A stretch of DNA of 64,000 nt from an uncultured Paracoccaceae bacterium. GTDB taxonomy: Bacteria; Pseudomonadota; Alphaproteobacteria; Rhodobacterales; Rhodobacteraceae. The stretch covers positions 124,001 to 188,000 of the forward strand of contig CANLNM010000005.1 in assembly GCA_947492475.1 (NCBI GenBank). Reading direction: 5' to 3'. The position numbers and the translations under genes are program-made. The notes under the pieces are model-generated. The model was not told where the DNA came from and ran no database searches. It was given only the letters and a program-made list of their open reading frames with translations. This document shows, one piece after another, positions 37,088-48,968 of the stretch. Numbering within the stretch: the stretch's first letter is position 1; each line of letters opens with the position of its first letter.

Positions 37088-38124
37088 TGTATTTTGCATC
37101 TGACAATGCCGGTCCGGTGCATCCGAACGTGATGCAGGCCATGATTGACGCCAATACCGGTTATGCCCCGGCCTATGGCAACGATGCGTTGATGGATCAG
37201 GTCCGCGACCAGCTGCGTATGATCTTTGAGGCACCCGATGCCTCTGTTCATCTGGTCATCAATGGCACTTCGGCCAATGTGTTGACACTGGCCACGCTGT
37301 GCCAACCGTTTGAAACGATTTTCTGCACCTCCCTGGCCCATATCCAGATGGATGAATGCGGCGCGCCAGAGTTTTACACTGGCGGCGCAAAGCTGACATT
37401 GATCCCGGATGTGGATGGCAAAATGACCTCTGCGGCATTGCGCAAAGCCTTGGACTCCGAAGGCAACCGGTTTCCCCATGGGCCAGAACGCGGCCCTGTT
37501 TCGATCACGCAGGTTACAGAAACCGGAACCTGTTATTCCCTCGCAGACATCAAAGCGATCAGCGACATCGCCCATGCCCATAACCTGCCCGTTCATCTGG
37601 ACGGGGCGCGGTTTGCCAATGCTCTGGATCATCTGGGGTGCAGCGCGGCAGACATGACGTGGAAATCGGGCGTAGATGCCGTGTGCTTTGGCGGTACGAA
37701 AAACGGGTTGATGGGGGTTGAGGCCGTTGTGTTTTTTGACCCTGACAAAGGTCGCGAATTTGAGCTGCGCCGCAAACGTGGCGGGCACCTGTTGTCGAAA
37801 CATCGCTATCTGTCGGCCCAGATGCAGGCCTATCTGACCGATGATCTGTGGCTATCTTTGGCCAAACAGAGCAACCAAAACGCGGATTATCTGGCCCAAG
37901 GCCTGATCGCGGGCGGCGCAACCCTTGCTTATCCCGTTGAGGGTAATCTGATGTTTGCCAGCCTGCCAAGGGCCACCCATCAACGGCTGATCGCCGCAGG
38001 GGCCCAATACCAACCAGATGCAGATATTGCGTCAGGGGATCCCGATACATTGGTTCAGGCGCGGTTTGTCTGTGACTGGTCCATTGCAAAATCAGACATC
38101 GATCAGTTTCTCGCTCTGCTCTGA
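37087..38124 (+). CDS. Low-specificity L-threonine aldolase
   Basis: A 345-residue PLP enzyme that cleaves L-threonine or allo-threonine to glycine and acetaldehyde. Family stretches: FASDNAGPVHPNVMQAM, YGNDALMDQVRDQL, HLDGARFANAL and the PLP lysine in CFGGTKNGLMGVEAVVFFD. The ATG overlaps the previous stop codon. The 3' end overlaps the convergent hydrolase gene by 33 bp, an unusually long antisense overlap. Full length. Confidence 0.92.
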   Translation: MYFASDNAGPVHPNVMQAMIDANTGYAPAYGNDALMDQVRDQLRMIFEAPDASVHLVINGTSANVLTLATLCQPFETIFCTSLAHIQMDECGAPEFYTGGAKLTLIPDVDGKMTSAALRKALDSEGNRFPHGPERGPVSITQVTETGTCYSLADIKAISDIAHAHNLPVHLDGARFANALDHLGCSAADMTWKSGVDAVCFGGTKNGLMGVEAVVFFDPDKGREFELRRKRGGHLLSKHRYLSAQMQAYLTDDLWLSLAKQSNQNADYLAQGLIAGGATLAYPVEGNLMFASLPRATHQRLIAAGAQYQPDADIASGDPDTLVQARFVCDWSIAKSDIDQFLALL

Positions 38125-38895
38125 TATAATGCGGGCGACTTGGGCGGCATGGGTCACGGCCACCATATGACGGGCCTCTGGGATCACGTGGGATGTGGCA
38201 TTTGGCAATCGGGCCGCCAATGCCTGATGAACCAGCGGGATCAACGGATGTGTGTCGGCGCCCGCGATCAGCGTCACCGGAATTTGTAACACCTCTAGCC
38301 GGCCGGGCACCAACATCCCACCGATATCGTTATCTGTTGCCCCACGTGCCGCAGCGATCAATGGAATGCGGCGCATCAATCCGGCCCTCTGACGGTCCGG
38401 CAGATCCGCCCAAGGACGCCCATCGCCCCACCACCGCATAAACATCCGCGCCGCCGTTTCGAAATCCTGATCGGCCAAGGCGGCATTAAAGGCCACATAA
38501 TCCTGCTTCATCACGCGGTAGGTTGCACTATTTTGCACGGCTCCAAACATCACCGGTTCGATCAAAGTCAAACGGCGCACCAAATGCGGATGTTCCAGTG
38601 CAAGCCGCAACGCGATGGTCGCCCCAAAGGAATGACCGATCACATGTGATCCCGGCTGTGCCAGCTGGGCGGCAATGCCGACCGCCTGCCCCTGTGGGTC
38701 AATCTGGTCAGCATCCGAGCTGCGCCCATGGCCGGGCAGATCAAACAGCGTCGCATCGACGTCCACCAAATTGTCCAGCAGCGGTAGCAACGCTTCGTGT
38801 TTGGCCAGTGAACAATGGATCATCAAGGTGGGGTCCGCGCCGTCCCCACCCCGTTCAACCCATATGTCTGACCCAGATATTCGGGTCAGTGGCAT
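38092..38895 (-). CDS. Alpha/beta hydrolase
   Basis: A 267-residue protein with the alpha/beta hydrolase fold. The nucleophile elbow is VIGHSFGATIALRL and the oxyanion/cap region begins after LFDLPGHGRSSD. The acid is probably in LIAGADTHPLI and the base His in VIPEARHMVAVTH. Substrate unknown; related proteins are esterases or lactonases. It lies immediately after the isomerase gene (stop and start adjacent) and is probably co-transcribed. Confidence 0.88.
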   Translation of the reverse strand: MPLTRISGSDIWVERGGDGADPTLMIHCSLAKHEALLPLLDNLVDVDATLFDLPGHGRSSDADQIDPQGQAVGIAAQLAQPGSHVIGHSFGATIALRLALEHPHLVRRLTLIEPVMFGAVQNSATYRVMKQDYVAFNAALADQDFETAARMFMRWWGDGRPWADLPDRQRAGLMRRIPLIAAARGATDNDIGGMLVPGRLEVLQIPVTLIAGADTHPLIPLVHQALAARLPNATSHVIPEARHMVAVTHAAQVARIISEQSEKLIDV

Positions 38896-39495
38896 TTACA
38901 GATCACCTGACAGATGCGCATCCAGATCATCCAACCGGTCATGTCCCCAGAACCGTGCATCCCCATCAGTGATGTAAAATGGCGCGCCAAATGCGCCAGC
39001 GTCGATCGCTTCTTCTAGATTGCGCGCATATTGTTCTGCCCCGGTCAGCATCCCGGAATTGATCAGCGATGCCTCATACCCGGCCGCCACCAGACATTGG
39101 GCGATCACATCATCCTGCGCGATGTCTTTTTCTTCGGCCCAGACCGCGCGTAAAACCGAATGGCACAGCGCGCCCAGATCCCCGCCACCGGCATTGGCCG
39201 CCGCGATGATCGCATAGGATGCAGGGGCCGCATTGGTCGGCCAATGGGCGGGATTGAAATTCATCGGCAGGCCGGTTTTTGTGGCCGCGCGCACCAGTTC
39301 CTGCATACGATAGTCGATCCGATTGGGATGACGATCCTTGGGCGGCGTGCCCCCTGTACGGGCAAACAGCGCCATAATGTCCAGCGGTTTGTACTGAATG
39401 TCCGCGCCATGTTTCGCGGCAATTTCCTCTAGCCGCAGCCCCGATAGGTACGTGAAAGGCGATAAGACGGAAAAATAGTAGTTAATCTGCGGCAT
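38896..39495 (-). CDS. 2-hydroxychromene-2-carboxylate isomerase / DsbA-like GST-kappa protein
   Basis: A 199-residue thioredoxin-fold protein. The N-terminal [21 protein letters not shown] includes the catalytic Ser region of HCCA isomerases, and the C-terminal [25 protein letters not shown] is diagnostic. HCCA isomerases act in naphthalene breakdown, but in genomes like this the real role is probably general glutathione chemistry. The ATG at 39495 follows CAGGAGAGCGCAAA. Divergent from prs. Confidence 0.9.
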   Translation of the reverse strand: MPQINYYFSVLSPFTYLSGLRLEEIAAKHGADIQYKPLDIMALFARTGGTPPKDRHPNRIDYRMQELVRAATKTGLPMNFNPAHWPTNAAPASYAIIAAANAGGGDLGALCHSVLRAVWAEEKDIAQDDVIAQCLVAAGYEASLINSGMLTGAEQYARNLEEAIDAGAFGAPFYITDGDARFWGHDRLDDLDAHLSGDL

Positions 39496-39565
39496 TTTGC
39501 GCTCTCCTGCACTTGGGATTATTTGCGTCACCGTAGGGGTGTGCTAGGCGGTGTCAACGTCATGA

Positions 39566-39588
39566 TTCTGTCACCTGCTCTGACAGAA
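39566..39588. promoter_or_regulatory. Inverted repeat in the prs leader
   Basis: TTCTGTCA and TGACAGAA form a perfect 8-bp inverted repeat around cctgctc, 18 bp before the prs start. It could be a leader hairpin near the ribosome binding site or a protein-binding site. Confidence 0.4.
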
Positions 39589-39606
39589 AGCCAAGGGGAA
39601 TGGCCG

Positions 39607-40623
39607 ATGCCGACTATCCACGAACCAAAACTGATTTCAGGTAACGCAAACCGGCCACTGGCCGAAGCGGTCGCGCGGCGCATGTCGATGCATCGCGGAA
39701 TGAATGTAGGATTGGTTGATGCCCGTGTCGAACGGTTCAACGATCAGGAAATCTTTGTTGAGATGTACGAAAACGTCCGCGGCGAAGATGTGTTTATCAT
39801 TCAATCCACATCCAACCCGGCCAACGACAACCTGATGGAACTGCTGATCATGGCAGACGCGCTGCGTCGGTCATCGGCGGCTCGTATCACCGCTGTGATC
39901 CCGTATTTCGGCTATGCCCGTCAGGATCGCCGCGCCAAGGCCCGCACACCGATTTCTGCAAAACTGGTGGCCAATATGTTGGTCGAGGCCGGGATCGAAC
40001 GGGTTCTGACCATGGATCTGCATGCGGCTCAAATTCAGGGCTTCTTTGATATTCCAGTCGACAACCTTTATGCCAGCCCAATTTTTGCGCTGGACATCAA
40101 ACACCACTTCAAAGACGGTCTGGACGACGTGATGGTCGTGTCACCGGATGTTGGCGGCGTGGCCCGGGCGCGCGAATTGGCTAAGCGGATCAATGCGCCG
40201 CTGTCGATCGTGGACAAACGCCGCGAAAAGGCCGGCGAGATCGCTGAAATGACCGTGATCGGCAGTGTCGAAGGCAAGAAATGTATCATCGTCGATGACA
40301 TCTGCGACACGGCTGGCACATTGTGCAAAGCTGCCGAAATCCTGATGGAACATGGCGCAACCGAAGTGCATTCTTATATCACCCACGGCGTGTTGTCCGG
40401 GCCCGCAATTGAACGGATCAGCAATTCGGTGATGAAGTCACTGGTGATCACCGACAGCATCGAAGCCACGCCAGAAACCAAAGCCTGCCCCAACATTCGG
40501 ATCGTCCCTACGGCGCCGATGTTTGCCCAAGCCACGCTGAACATCTGGAGCGGCACATCCGTGTCGTCCCTGTTTGATCACGAAACTCTGACGCCGATCT
40601 ATGAAGGTCTGTATAATGTCTGA
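39607..40623 (+). CDS. prs: Ribose-phosphate pyrophosphokinase
   Basis: A 338-residue enzyme that makes PRPP from ribose 5-phosphate and ATP for nucleotide, histidine and NAD synthesis. Signature stretches: [42 protein letters not shown] (seen as [14 protein letters not shown]), VVSPDVGG and the PRPP loop [14 protein letters not shown]. It is longer than the E. coli enzyme (315), with an N-terminal extension that fits Rhodobacteraceae homologues. The ATG at 39607 follows AGGGGAATGGCCG. Confidence 0.95.
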   Translation: MPTIHEPKLISGNANRPLAEAVARRMSMHRGMNVGLVDARVERFNDQEIFVEMYENVRGEDVFIIQSTSNPANDNLMELLIMADALRRSSAARITAVIPYFGYARQDRRAKARTPISAKLVANMLVEAGIERVLTMDLHAAQIQGFFDIPVDNLYASPIFALDIKHHFKDGLDDVMVVSPDVGGVARARELAKRINAPLSIVDKRREKAGEIAEMTVIGSVEGKKCIIVDDICDTAGTLCKAAEILMEHGATEVHSYITHGVLSGPAIERISNSVMKSLVITDSIEATPETKACPNIRIVPTAPMFAQATLNIWSGTSVSSLFDHETLTPIYEGLYNV

Positions 40624-40654
40624 TCCATCGCGCTGAGGTGACCGTCAGCCCCAT

Positions 40655-40692
40655 AAAAAAACGCCGGGTTTGTGCAATCACGCAAACCCGGC
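40655..40692 (-). terminator. Terminator of the VPLPA-CTERM gene, possibly shared with prs
   Basis: A perfect 10-bp stem (GCCGGGTTTG 40663-40672 with CAAACCCGGC 40683-40692), extended by two more pairs, precedes a run of T residues on the minus strand. It is a good rho-independent terminator for the minus-strand gene and could weakly serve prs from the other side. Confidence 0.75.
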
Positions 40693-40715
40693 AACACTCT
40701 TTAAATATTGACGAT

Positions 40716-41321
40716 TTATCGGGCGTGACGTTTCATTCGCGCCAATCCCGCTATCCCCGACAGCAACAACAGAGCAGACGCTGGAAGCGGCACAGCCGGG
40801 AGCGATGGCGTAGACACAAGTGCAAAATCGGTGATTGTCATGCTGAACTCTTGATCAAAATAAGTTCCTTGTGCCCCCAAAGTCCCAATCAATTGGCCAA
40901 GGAGCCAAACGTGCTCTACATCGAACTCCCCTTGTCCCGATGATATCTGAACATAGTAGTCCTGATGGCTAAAGAAATCTAAGTTACCAGCGAACCACTC
41001 GACTTCGGAATCGAATCCGTTTGTGTGGGTTTCACTAAACAACAGATTTCGATGTTGATCCAAAAAAGTTAGCGTGAGCGTCTCACCTGCATGAAGTAAG
41101 TCACTGCCGAAATAAACATCCTGAATAAAATGACTGTAGTAGGCGTCATAGTTAAACGGGTCTTCAGTGTCTGGGACGGTGATAAGTTCATTGAAGTTCG
41201 CACTGTAAGTCGCTTCGTAAACCTGCCCAGTGGACACATGAAATGCACCAGCTTGGGTGGATAAAACGCAAAGCGTCAACGCGCCAAAAATCAAATTGGT
41301 TATTGAAAATTTTCTGGTCAT
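40716..41321 (-). CDS. Secreted protein with VPLPA-CTERM sorting signal
   Basis: A 201-residue exported protein of unknown function. An N-terminal signal peptide (MTRKFSITNLIFGALTLCVLSTQAG) is followed by a beta-rich domain of about 145 residues. The C-terminus is the tripartite sorting signal: VPLPASA, a hydrophobic helix LLLLSGIAGL, and a basic tail ARMKRHAR. This is the VPLPA-CTERM variant of PEP-CTERM found in Rhodobacterales, expected to be processed by a dedicated exosortase. No exosortase gene lies in the window. The ATG at 41321 follows GAGAGAGA. The base composition looks more AT-rich than neighbours, a hint of different history. Confidence 0.85.
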   Translation of the reverse strand: MTRKFSITNLIFGALTLCVLSTQAGAFHVSTGQVYEATYSANFNELITVPDTEDPFNYDAYYSHFIQDVYFGSDLLHAGETLTLTFLDQHRNLLFSETHTNGFDSEVEWFAGNLDFFSHQDYYVQISSGQGEFDVEHVWLLGQLIGTLGAQGTYFDQEFSMTITDFALVSTPSLPAVPLPASALLLLSGIAGLARMKRHAR

Positions 41322-41370
41322 GTAAATCTCTCTCACAATGAATTGTCTAGAGATTTGCCCCGCGCCAGGC

Positions 41371-41388
41371 ATCACCCGTTTGGGTGAT
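41371..41388 (-). terminator. Hairpin between the lectin-domain gene and the VPLPA-CTERM gene
   Basis: A perfect 7-bp stem ATCACCC / GGGTGAT with a 4-base loop lies 26 bp after the lectin-gene stop. There is no T-run, so it is a weak terminator or an attenuator before the VPLPA-CTERM gene. Confidence 0.4.
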
Positions 41389-41414
41389 AGCGCCAAAATA
41401 TCCGGCCTTTGGAG

Positions 41415-41765
41415 TTAATAAAGGTCCCATTCGTCTGCATGGCGCAGCTCACCGATGGCCTGCCAGCCCACACGCACACGCGCGACTTTGGTGTCACCCC
41501 ATGTGCGAAACACGATTTTGAACCCATCGACGGTCACGTCGTCGGTTTGCACATCCATACGGCCATTGGCGCCGTTGGATATATCCCACATCGACAGATG
41601 CGCCTGTACCGTCGGAGGTGTACGATAGCTTTCGCCAAAGGACACATGCGATACCATTTGGCGCGGACCTTCGCCCGACCACATTTCACCATCATTCTGA
41701 AAATCGGAAAACAGAACAACTTCGCCCTGATCGATCCCGATCCAGTGATTTCTAAGCCGTTTCAT
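41415..41765 (-). CDS. H-type lectin domain protein
   Basis: A 116-residue protein that is almost entirely one H-type lectin domain (PF09458-like), with VQAHLSMWDIS, NGRMDVQTDDVTVDGFKIVFRTW and ARVRVGWQAIGE. In eukaryotes such domains bind N-acetylgalactosamine; in bacteria the role is unknown. No signal peptide is visible, so it is probably cytoplasmic. It lies on the same strand as, and 139 bp after, the end of the atp operon, beyond that operon's terminator. The start at 41765 is clear. Confidence 0.82.
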   Translation of the reverse strand: MKRLRNHWIGIDQGEVVLFSDFQNDGEMWSGEGPRQMVSHVSFGESYRTPPTVQAHLSMWDISNGANGRMDVQTDDVTVDGFKIVFRTWGDTKVARVRVGWQAIGELRHADEWDLY

Positions 41766-41851
41766 TATATTAGCCCCCTGCCTCTATTCGGGGATAAATG
41801 GTTAATTCTTAATGAATAGTTACCAAATCCGTCAAAATCATGTTGAAAAAA

Positions 41852-41881
41852 CGAAAAAGGCCCCAGCGATTGCGGGGCCTT
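41852..41881 (-). terminator. Rho-independent terminator of the atp operon
   Basis: Read on the minus strand, an 8-bp stem AAGGCCCC / GGGGCCTT with a 9-base loop is followed by TTTTT-rich sequence, 24 bp past the atpC stop. Confidence 0.8.
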
Positions 41882-41904
41882 CCTCAAATCTAAGTCACCA
41901 AAGA

Positions 41905-42327
41905 TCAGCTGGCCGAAAGGCCGATAGTTTCGCCCATGGCAACCATGTCGGCTACCAATTTCGCAGCGTCATCTGCCGCGCCGGGCTCACCGGCTCCCTC
42001 TTGTGCTTTGGTCAGGGCGTCTTTGGCCGCGCCGATCAAACGATCGAACACGTCTTGGGACACTTCTGCCTTGGCAAGGGCTTTCTCAGCCAGAACCGAT
42101 ACCGCACCGGCGGTGATTTCGGCGAAACCGCCGGAAACCACGAATTCGTCCACGCCACCCGCATGGGTGACTTTCAGGACGCCGGGGCGCAGTGTGGTGA
42201 TGGTTGGGGCATGGTCAGCCATTGCTGTCATGTCGCCATCCGCACCAGGGATCTGAACCTCGGTTGCCTCGATTTGCGCCAAGCGCGCTTCGGGGCTCAC
42301 AAGGTCGAATTGCAGGTTCTCAGCCAT
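41905..42327 (-). CDS. atpC: F1 ATP synthase epsilon subunit
   Basis: A 140-residue subunit of the central stalk. The beta-barrel domain (about residues 1-85) has [14 protein letters not shown] and the helical tail has [26 protein letters not shown]. It couples rotation and limits ATP hydrolysis. It lies 9 bp after atpD and is the last gene of atpHAGDC. Longer than some alphaproteobacterial versions but within range. Confidence 0.92.
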   Translation of the reverse strand: MAENLQFDLVSPEARLAQIEATEVQIPGADGDMTAMADHAPTITTLRPGVLKVTHAGGVDEFVVSGGFAEITAGAVSVLAEKALAKAEVSQDVFDRLIGAAKDALTKAQEGAGEPGAADDAAKLVADMVAMGETIGLSAS

Positions 42328-42336
42328 ATCGCCTCC

Positions 42337-44656
<2,320 letters not shown>

Positions 44657-44670
44657 CGCCTCGTCCTCCC

Positions 44671-46209
44671 TTAAGCGAAGTCAGCGGCGAATTCGTCCAG
44701 CGCAGCTTTGATCCGTGCTTCAGCGTCGCCTTTGATCTTGGGATCCTCATTGGTGATGAAGTCCATCAGATCTTTGTGCTTGCTGCGCAGGTGGTTCAAC
44801 AGACCAGCTTCGAAACGGCCAACGTCTTTGACGCCAACTTTGTCGAGGTAGCCTTTGGTACCCGCGTAGATCACGCAGACGATTTCAGCGTTGGTCAGGG
44901 GCGAATATTGTGGCTGTTTCATCAGCTCGGTCAAACGGGCACCCCGGTTCAGCAATTGCTGAGTGGCGGCATCCAGATCGGACCCGAACTGCGCAAACGC
45001 AGCCATTTCGCGATACTGCGCCAGTTCCAGTTTCACTGGACCAGCAACCGATTTCATCGCGTTCGTCTGAGCAGCAGAGCCCACACGAGACACCGACAGA
45101 CCGGTGTTCACAGCAGGGCGAATACCCTGATAGAACAATTCAGTTTCCAAGAATATCTGACCGTCGGTGATCGAAATCACGTTGGTTGGAATAAACGCGG
45201 AAACGTCACCACCCTGCGTTTCAATGATCGGCAGAGCGGTCAAAGAACCAGCGCCATTGTCTTCGTTCAGTTTCGCAGAACGTTCCAACAGACGGGAGTG
45301 AAGATAGAAAACGTCACCTGGATAAGCTTCGCGCCCTGGTGGACGACGCAGCAGCAGGGACATCTGGCGATAAGACACAGCCTGCTTGGACAGATCATCA
45401 TAGATGATCAGAGCGTGGCGGCCATTGTCACGGAAATGTTCGGCCATCGCAGTCGCGGCATAAGGTGCCAGGAACTGCATTGGCGCTGGGTCAGAAGCGG
45501 TCGCAGCAACAACGATGGAATATTCCAGAGCGCCGTTTTCTTCGAGCTTTTTAACCAGCTGTGCAACTGTGGAACGTTTTTGGCCAACAGCCACATAAAC
45601 GCAGTACAGTTTTTTGGATTCGTCGTCGCCAGCCGCGTCATTATACGCTTTCTGGTTCAGGATCGCATCCAGTGCCACAGCTGTTTTACCAGTCTGACGG
45701 TCACCAATGATCAATTCACGCTGGCCACGGCCAATCGGGATCATCGCATCCACAGATTTCAGACCTGTCGCCATCGGTTCGTGAACCGATTTACGTGGGA
45801 TAATGCCGGGGGCCTTAACATCAGCAACCAAACGTTTGGTTGTGTTGATCGGGCCTTTGCCGTCCAGTGGGTTACCCAGACCGTCGACAACGCGACCCAG
45901 CAGTTCGTCACCGGCTGGAACGTCCACGATGGACTTGGTCCGTTTTACAACGTCACCTTCTTTAATGTCTTGGTCAGACCCAAAGATAACAACACCAACG
46001 TTGTCCGCTTCGAGGTTCAGAGCCATCCCCTGGATACCACCAGGGAATTCGACCATTTCACCGGCCTGGATGTTGTCCAGACCAAAGACGCGCGCAATAC
46101 CGTCACCAACGGAGAGCACACGGCCCACCTCGGCAACTTCGGCATCCTGACCGAAGTTTTTGATCTGGTCCTTAAGGATCGCAGAAATTTCTGCAGCTTG
46201 GATCGCCAT
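44671..46209 (-). CDS. atpA: F1 ATP synthase alpha subunit
   Basis: A 512-residue non-catalytic nucleotide-binding subunit. P-loop [15 protein letters not shown], the alpha-specific [41 protein letters not shown] and the C-terminal region are typical. Its ATG overlaps the atpH stop by 1 bp (TAATG), with AGAGGTCGG upstream. Full length. Confidence 0.97.
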   Translation of the reverse strand: MAIQAAEISAILKDQIKNFGQDAEVAEVGRVLSVGDGIARVFGLDNIQAGEMVEFPGGIQGMALNLEADNVGVVIFGSDQDIKEGDVVKRTKSIVDVPAGDELLGRVVDGLGNPLDGKGPINTTKRLVADVKAPGIIPRKSVHEPMATGLKSVDAMIPIGRGQRELIIGDRQTGKTAVALDAILNQKAYNDAAGDDESKKLYCVYVAVGQKRSTVAQLVKKLEENGALEYSIVVAATASDPAPMQFLAPYAATAMAEHFRDNGRHALIIYDDLSKQAVSYRQMSLLLRRPPGREAYPGDVFYLHSRLLERSAKLNEDNGAGSLTALPIIETQGGDVSAFIPTNVISITDGQIFLETELFYQGIRPAVNTGLSVSRVGSAAQTNAMKSVAGPVKLELAQYREMAAFAQFGSDLDAATQQLLNRGARLTELMKQPQYSPLTNAEIVCVIYAGTKGYLDKVGVKDVGRFEAGLLNHLRSKHKDLMDFITNEDPKIKGDAEARIKAALDEFAADFA

Positions 46210-46769
46210 TATCCGACCTCTTTCATAGTGTTCTGGAGTGCGGAGAGCTTCGAGCGGATCGACGTATCGATCATTTTCGAACCCACCTTAACGACAAGAC
46301 CGCCAATGAGGCTTTCATCAACGGTCGCTTTGATAACCACATCCGACCCAAGTTGGGCCTTCAGTGTTTTAGAGAGCTTCTCTGATTGCGCCTTTGTCAG
46401 CGCCTTAGCAGAAGCAACCTCAGCGGTTACTTCGCCGTTTTCGTCGGCCAGCATGGTCCGCAAAGATACGGTCAGCTGTGGCAGCACGAACAAACGACGT
46501 TTCTGAGCCAAAAGGCTAAGAGTGTTAGACATCGTTGCAGACAGCTTCATTTTCTGGGCCACGGCCCCGATAACGGCTGCTTGTTCGTCCCGCGAAAAGA
46601 TCGGCGATGCGATCAAATCCCGCAATTCGGCGCTATCTGCCAATGCGGCATCGATGGCGTCGATATCTTTTGCGAGAGAAGCGAGTTCATTGCCGTCTTT
46701 GGATAAATCAAAGACAGCGGTGGCATAGCGCGCGGCAATGCCTGAGGAGATCGAAGCTGGTTCGGACAC
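46209..46769 (-). CDS. atpH: F1 ATP synthase delta subunit
   Basis: A 186-residue peripheral-stalk subunit. [20 protein letters not shown] opens the helical N-domain, and the C-domain ends in [20 protein letters not shown], both typical of OSCP/delta. The GTG start at 46769 is chosen because GGAAGGGTGGAC precedes it and homologues begin with [12 protein letters not shown]; the open frame to 46865 has no support. It leads the F1 operon; F0 genes are not in the window. Confidence 0.94.
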   Translation of the reverse strand: MSEPASISSGIAARYATAVFDLSKDGNELASLAKDIDAIDAALADSAELRDLIASPIFSRDEQAAVIGAVAQKMKLSATMSNTLSLLAQKRRLFVLPQLTVSLRTMLADENGEVTAEVASAKALTKAQSEKLSKTLKAQLGSDVVIKATVDESLIGGLVVKVGSKMIDTSIRSKLSALQNTMKEVG

Positions 46770-47271
46770 GTCCACCCTTCCGATTCTTGGCCAACCCTTC
46801 ACTCGGGGGATCCCGAATGTCAGATAGGCAGCTAGTATTGGCCTCAGCATTGGCTGGGGCGTCAAAATCAGGGGGGATGTAACAGAGCAATTTCACTGGG
46901 GCAACAGGCTTGGGCGTTGAATGTGACCTAGTGTTAATGGTTTCCCAAAACTCAAATCCGTTTCGTTTCGCCAAAACATGAACAACCCCCTAATAGATCA
47001 AGGGATTTTCGGTCGGCCGCTCAATTTTCACCTGAAAAATTCATCCAAATTGCCACCCTTTGCCGCAGTAAAAAAATCGCCCCCACCGCTTTGATTAATG
47101 AGACCAAGAGTATCAAAACCAAAGATTGACGGGTTTAGCACGGATTTGAAGCCGACTTTACCTACCCAAAACCCCGTAAAATTGTGATTTTTACCCCTCA
47201 GATTGGGGCAAATTTACCAATCGCTGGTTTGATTCTGTTGATCAAACAAGGGACCTGCCCGATCCGACACC
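46770..47271. other. Intergenic region of about 500 bp upstream of atpH
   Basis: This gap lies between the start of atpH and the stop of the methyltransferase gene, both on the minus strand. It should hold the atp promoter but I cannot assign boxes. Two hairpins lie near the methyltransferase stop: GTTTGAT / ATCAAAC at 47227-47247, and TTTGCCCC / GGGGTAAA (minus strand, one G-T pair) at 47190-47212. They could end the methyltransferase transcript. I see no convincing small gene; a structured RNA cannot be excluded. Confidence 0.45.
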
Positions 47272-48030
47272 TTAATCAGGCTGTTCGCGGCGCGCAGGTT
47301 CAGGTGCGGACATACCTTCCAGAATTTTCAGCGGCCGGCGCACCGCTTCGGGCAGGCTGGGGCGCGTTGGGGCTGGGACTTGTTTGCTGACCTCAACCAT
47401 CAGCACCCCACCGGCGCGCAGAATCGGCAGATGCCGCCCCAGATTTTCCACAACTCCCGCAGACCTCCGCCAACCCCGAGAGGCCGAAGGAGGTTGATAC
47501 AATGTCGATAGGGCCTTTTCGGTTTTAAATCCGTGCTGGCGCAGCTGTATTTCCAGCTGAGACAGTGAATATGGGCGCCCAAACCCAAACGGTGTTTTGT
47601 CAGATCGCGACCAAAGCCCGGTCCGATTGGGCAAAACAAACACCGCACGGCCCCCCGGCCCGAGAACCCGATAGCATTCCTCTAGAACGGCGGTCGGCTG
47701 TTCAGAGGTTTCCAACCCATGCATCACAACCAATTTGTCGACCTGCCCCGTTTGCAGCGGCCATAATGTGTCTTCGCATAAAACAGATACGTTTTTGCGC
47801 CCCGGCGGCCACGGCATGACGCCTTGGGGCCCCGGCATCAGGCCAATCACGCGCCGTGCATCATTTAGATAGGGGCGTAACAATGGCACGGCAAAGCCAA
47901 AACCGGCGACGGTCTGGCCTTTGGCCTCTGGCCAAATGCGTGTCAATTCATCTCGAATTACCTTTTGAACAGCACGCCCCAGCGCACTGCGATAGTAGAA
48001 ATTCCTCAGAACCAGTACATCAAGATGCAT
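47272..48030 (-). CDS. Class I SAM-dependent methyltransferase
   Basis: A 252-residue protein. Motif I is degenerate but recognisable ([18 protein letters not shown]), and motifs around [14 protein letters not shown] and [22 protein letters not shown] fit the Methyltransf_11 type. Substrate is unknown. The gene is common next to gloB in Rhodobacteraceae, in divergent orientation as here. The C-terminal 30 residues are proline- and arginine-rich and probably disordered. Confidence 0.8.
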   Translation of the reverse strand: MHLDVLVLRNFYYRSALGRAVQKVIRDELTRIWPEAKGQTVAGFGFAVPLLRPYLNDARRVIGLMPGPQGVMPWPPGRKNVSVLCEDTLWPLQTGQVDKLVVMHGLETSEQPTAVLEECYRVLGPGGRAVFVLPNRTGLWSRSDKTPFGFGRPYSLSQLEIQLRQHGFKTEKALSTLYQPPSASRGWRRSAGVVENLGRHLPILRAGGVLMVEVSKQVPAPTRPSLPEAVRRPLKILEGMSAPEPARREQPD

Positions 48031-48091
48031 TGCAACCAGCGTCCCTTCGCGTCAGGCTAACCACAACATAACAATGAAGATCGCGAAATCC

Positions 48092-48859
48092 ATGCCCCTA
48101 ACGCTGTTAACCATCCCATGTTTGTCAGATAATTACGCTTTTCTCGTTCACAACGACGCCACAGGCGAAACAGCCCTGGTGGATGCGCCTGAATCCGAAC
48201 CGATCTTAGCGGCGCTGGCGGACCGGAATTGGACGCTTACGGATATTTTGCTGACACACCATCATTGGGACCATGTGGATGGGCTTGGGGCGATTCGTAA
48301 CGCGACGGGCGCCCGCGTGATCGGCGCGGCTGCGGATGCAGAACGCCTGCCGCCGCTGGATTTGGCCGTCACAGAGGGACACACAATCACCGTTTGTGGC
48401 GAAGCGGTGCATATATTTGATGTCTCTGGGCATACAATCGGCCATATCGCGTTTCATTTTCCCGACTCATCCCTGGCCTTTACCGCTGACAGCCTGATGG
48501 CATTGGGATGTGGGCGATTGTTCGAAGGAACGCCCGCCCAAATGTGGGAAAGCCTGCAAAAACTGCGCGCCCTGCCCGCTGAAACGTTGATTTGCTCTGG
48601 GCATGAATATACCGCATCCAACGCCAAATTTGCCCTGTCGATTGACCCGAACAATACAGCCCTGATCGAACGGGTCGCAGACATCACGGCCAAACGCGCC
48701 GCAGGGGAATTTACCGTGCCATCAACATTGCAGTTGGAACAGGCAACCAATCCATTCCTGCGCGCTGACGCCAACGACATGAAAGCAGCGATCGGCATGG
48801 ACACAGCATCTGACGTCGAAGTGTTCACCGAAATTCGGGCCCGCAAGGATAATTTTTGA
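48092..48859 (+). CDS. gloB: Hydroxyacylglutathione hydrolase (glyoxalase II)
   Basis: A 255-residue metallo-beta-lactamase-fold enzyme that hydrolyses S-lactoylglutathione to D-lactate and glutathione, detoxifying methylglyoxal. Metal ligands lie in LTHHHWDHVDGL, FDVSGHTIGHIAFH, FTADSLMALGCGRLFEG and CSGHEYTASNAKFAL. The ATG at 48092 is preferred because homologues begin MPLTLLTIPCLSDNYAFLV; an ATG at 48074 adds six residues. Terminators follow at 48881 and 48969. Confidence 0.93.
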   Translation: MPLTLLTIPCLSDNYAFLVHNDATGETALVDAPESEPILAALADRNWTLTDILLTHHHWDHVDGLGAIRNATGARVIGAAADAERLPPLDLAVTEGHTITVCGEAVHIFDVSGHTIGHIAFHFPDSSLAFTADSLMALGCGRLFEGTPAQMWESLQKLRALPAETLICSGHEYTASNAKFALSIDPNNTALIERVADITAKRAAGEFTVPSTLQLEQATNPFLRADANDMKAAIGMDTASDVEVFTEIRARKDNF

Positions 48860-48880
48860 GCCAGTCCAAGAGCGTTTTCC

Positions 48881-48912
48881 CGAAATACCCCACGACCAAA
48901 TGGGGTATTTCG
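48881..48912. terminator. Strong 12-bp hairpin after gloB
   Basis: A perfect 12-bp stem CGAAATACCCCA / TGGGGTATTTCG encloses the loop cgaccaaa, 22 bp after the gloB stop. There is no T-run on either strand. The perfect symmetry could also mark a protein-binding site. Confidence 0.5.
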
Positions 48913-48968
48913 AGGCTCAGACCCTAAATCTTGCGAAAAACCACGATTAGTTGAATATTTTTATTCCC

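Noticed and set aside
47227-47247. GntR-type TTGATCAA palindrome near the methyltransferase stop
   Set aside because: It shares only TTGATCAA with the polyamine operators and forms a hairpin placed after a stop codon; treated as a hairpin, not an operator.
46770-47271. Small genes in the 500-bp gap before atpH (for example a 68-codon frame from 47184)
   Set aside because: They overlap coding regions of flanking genes, lack ribosome binding sites and have no family look.
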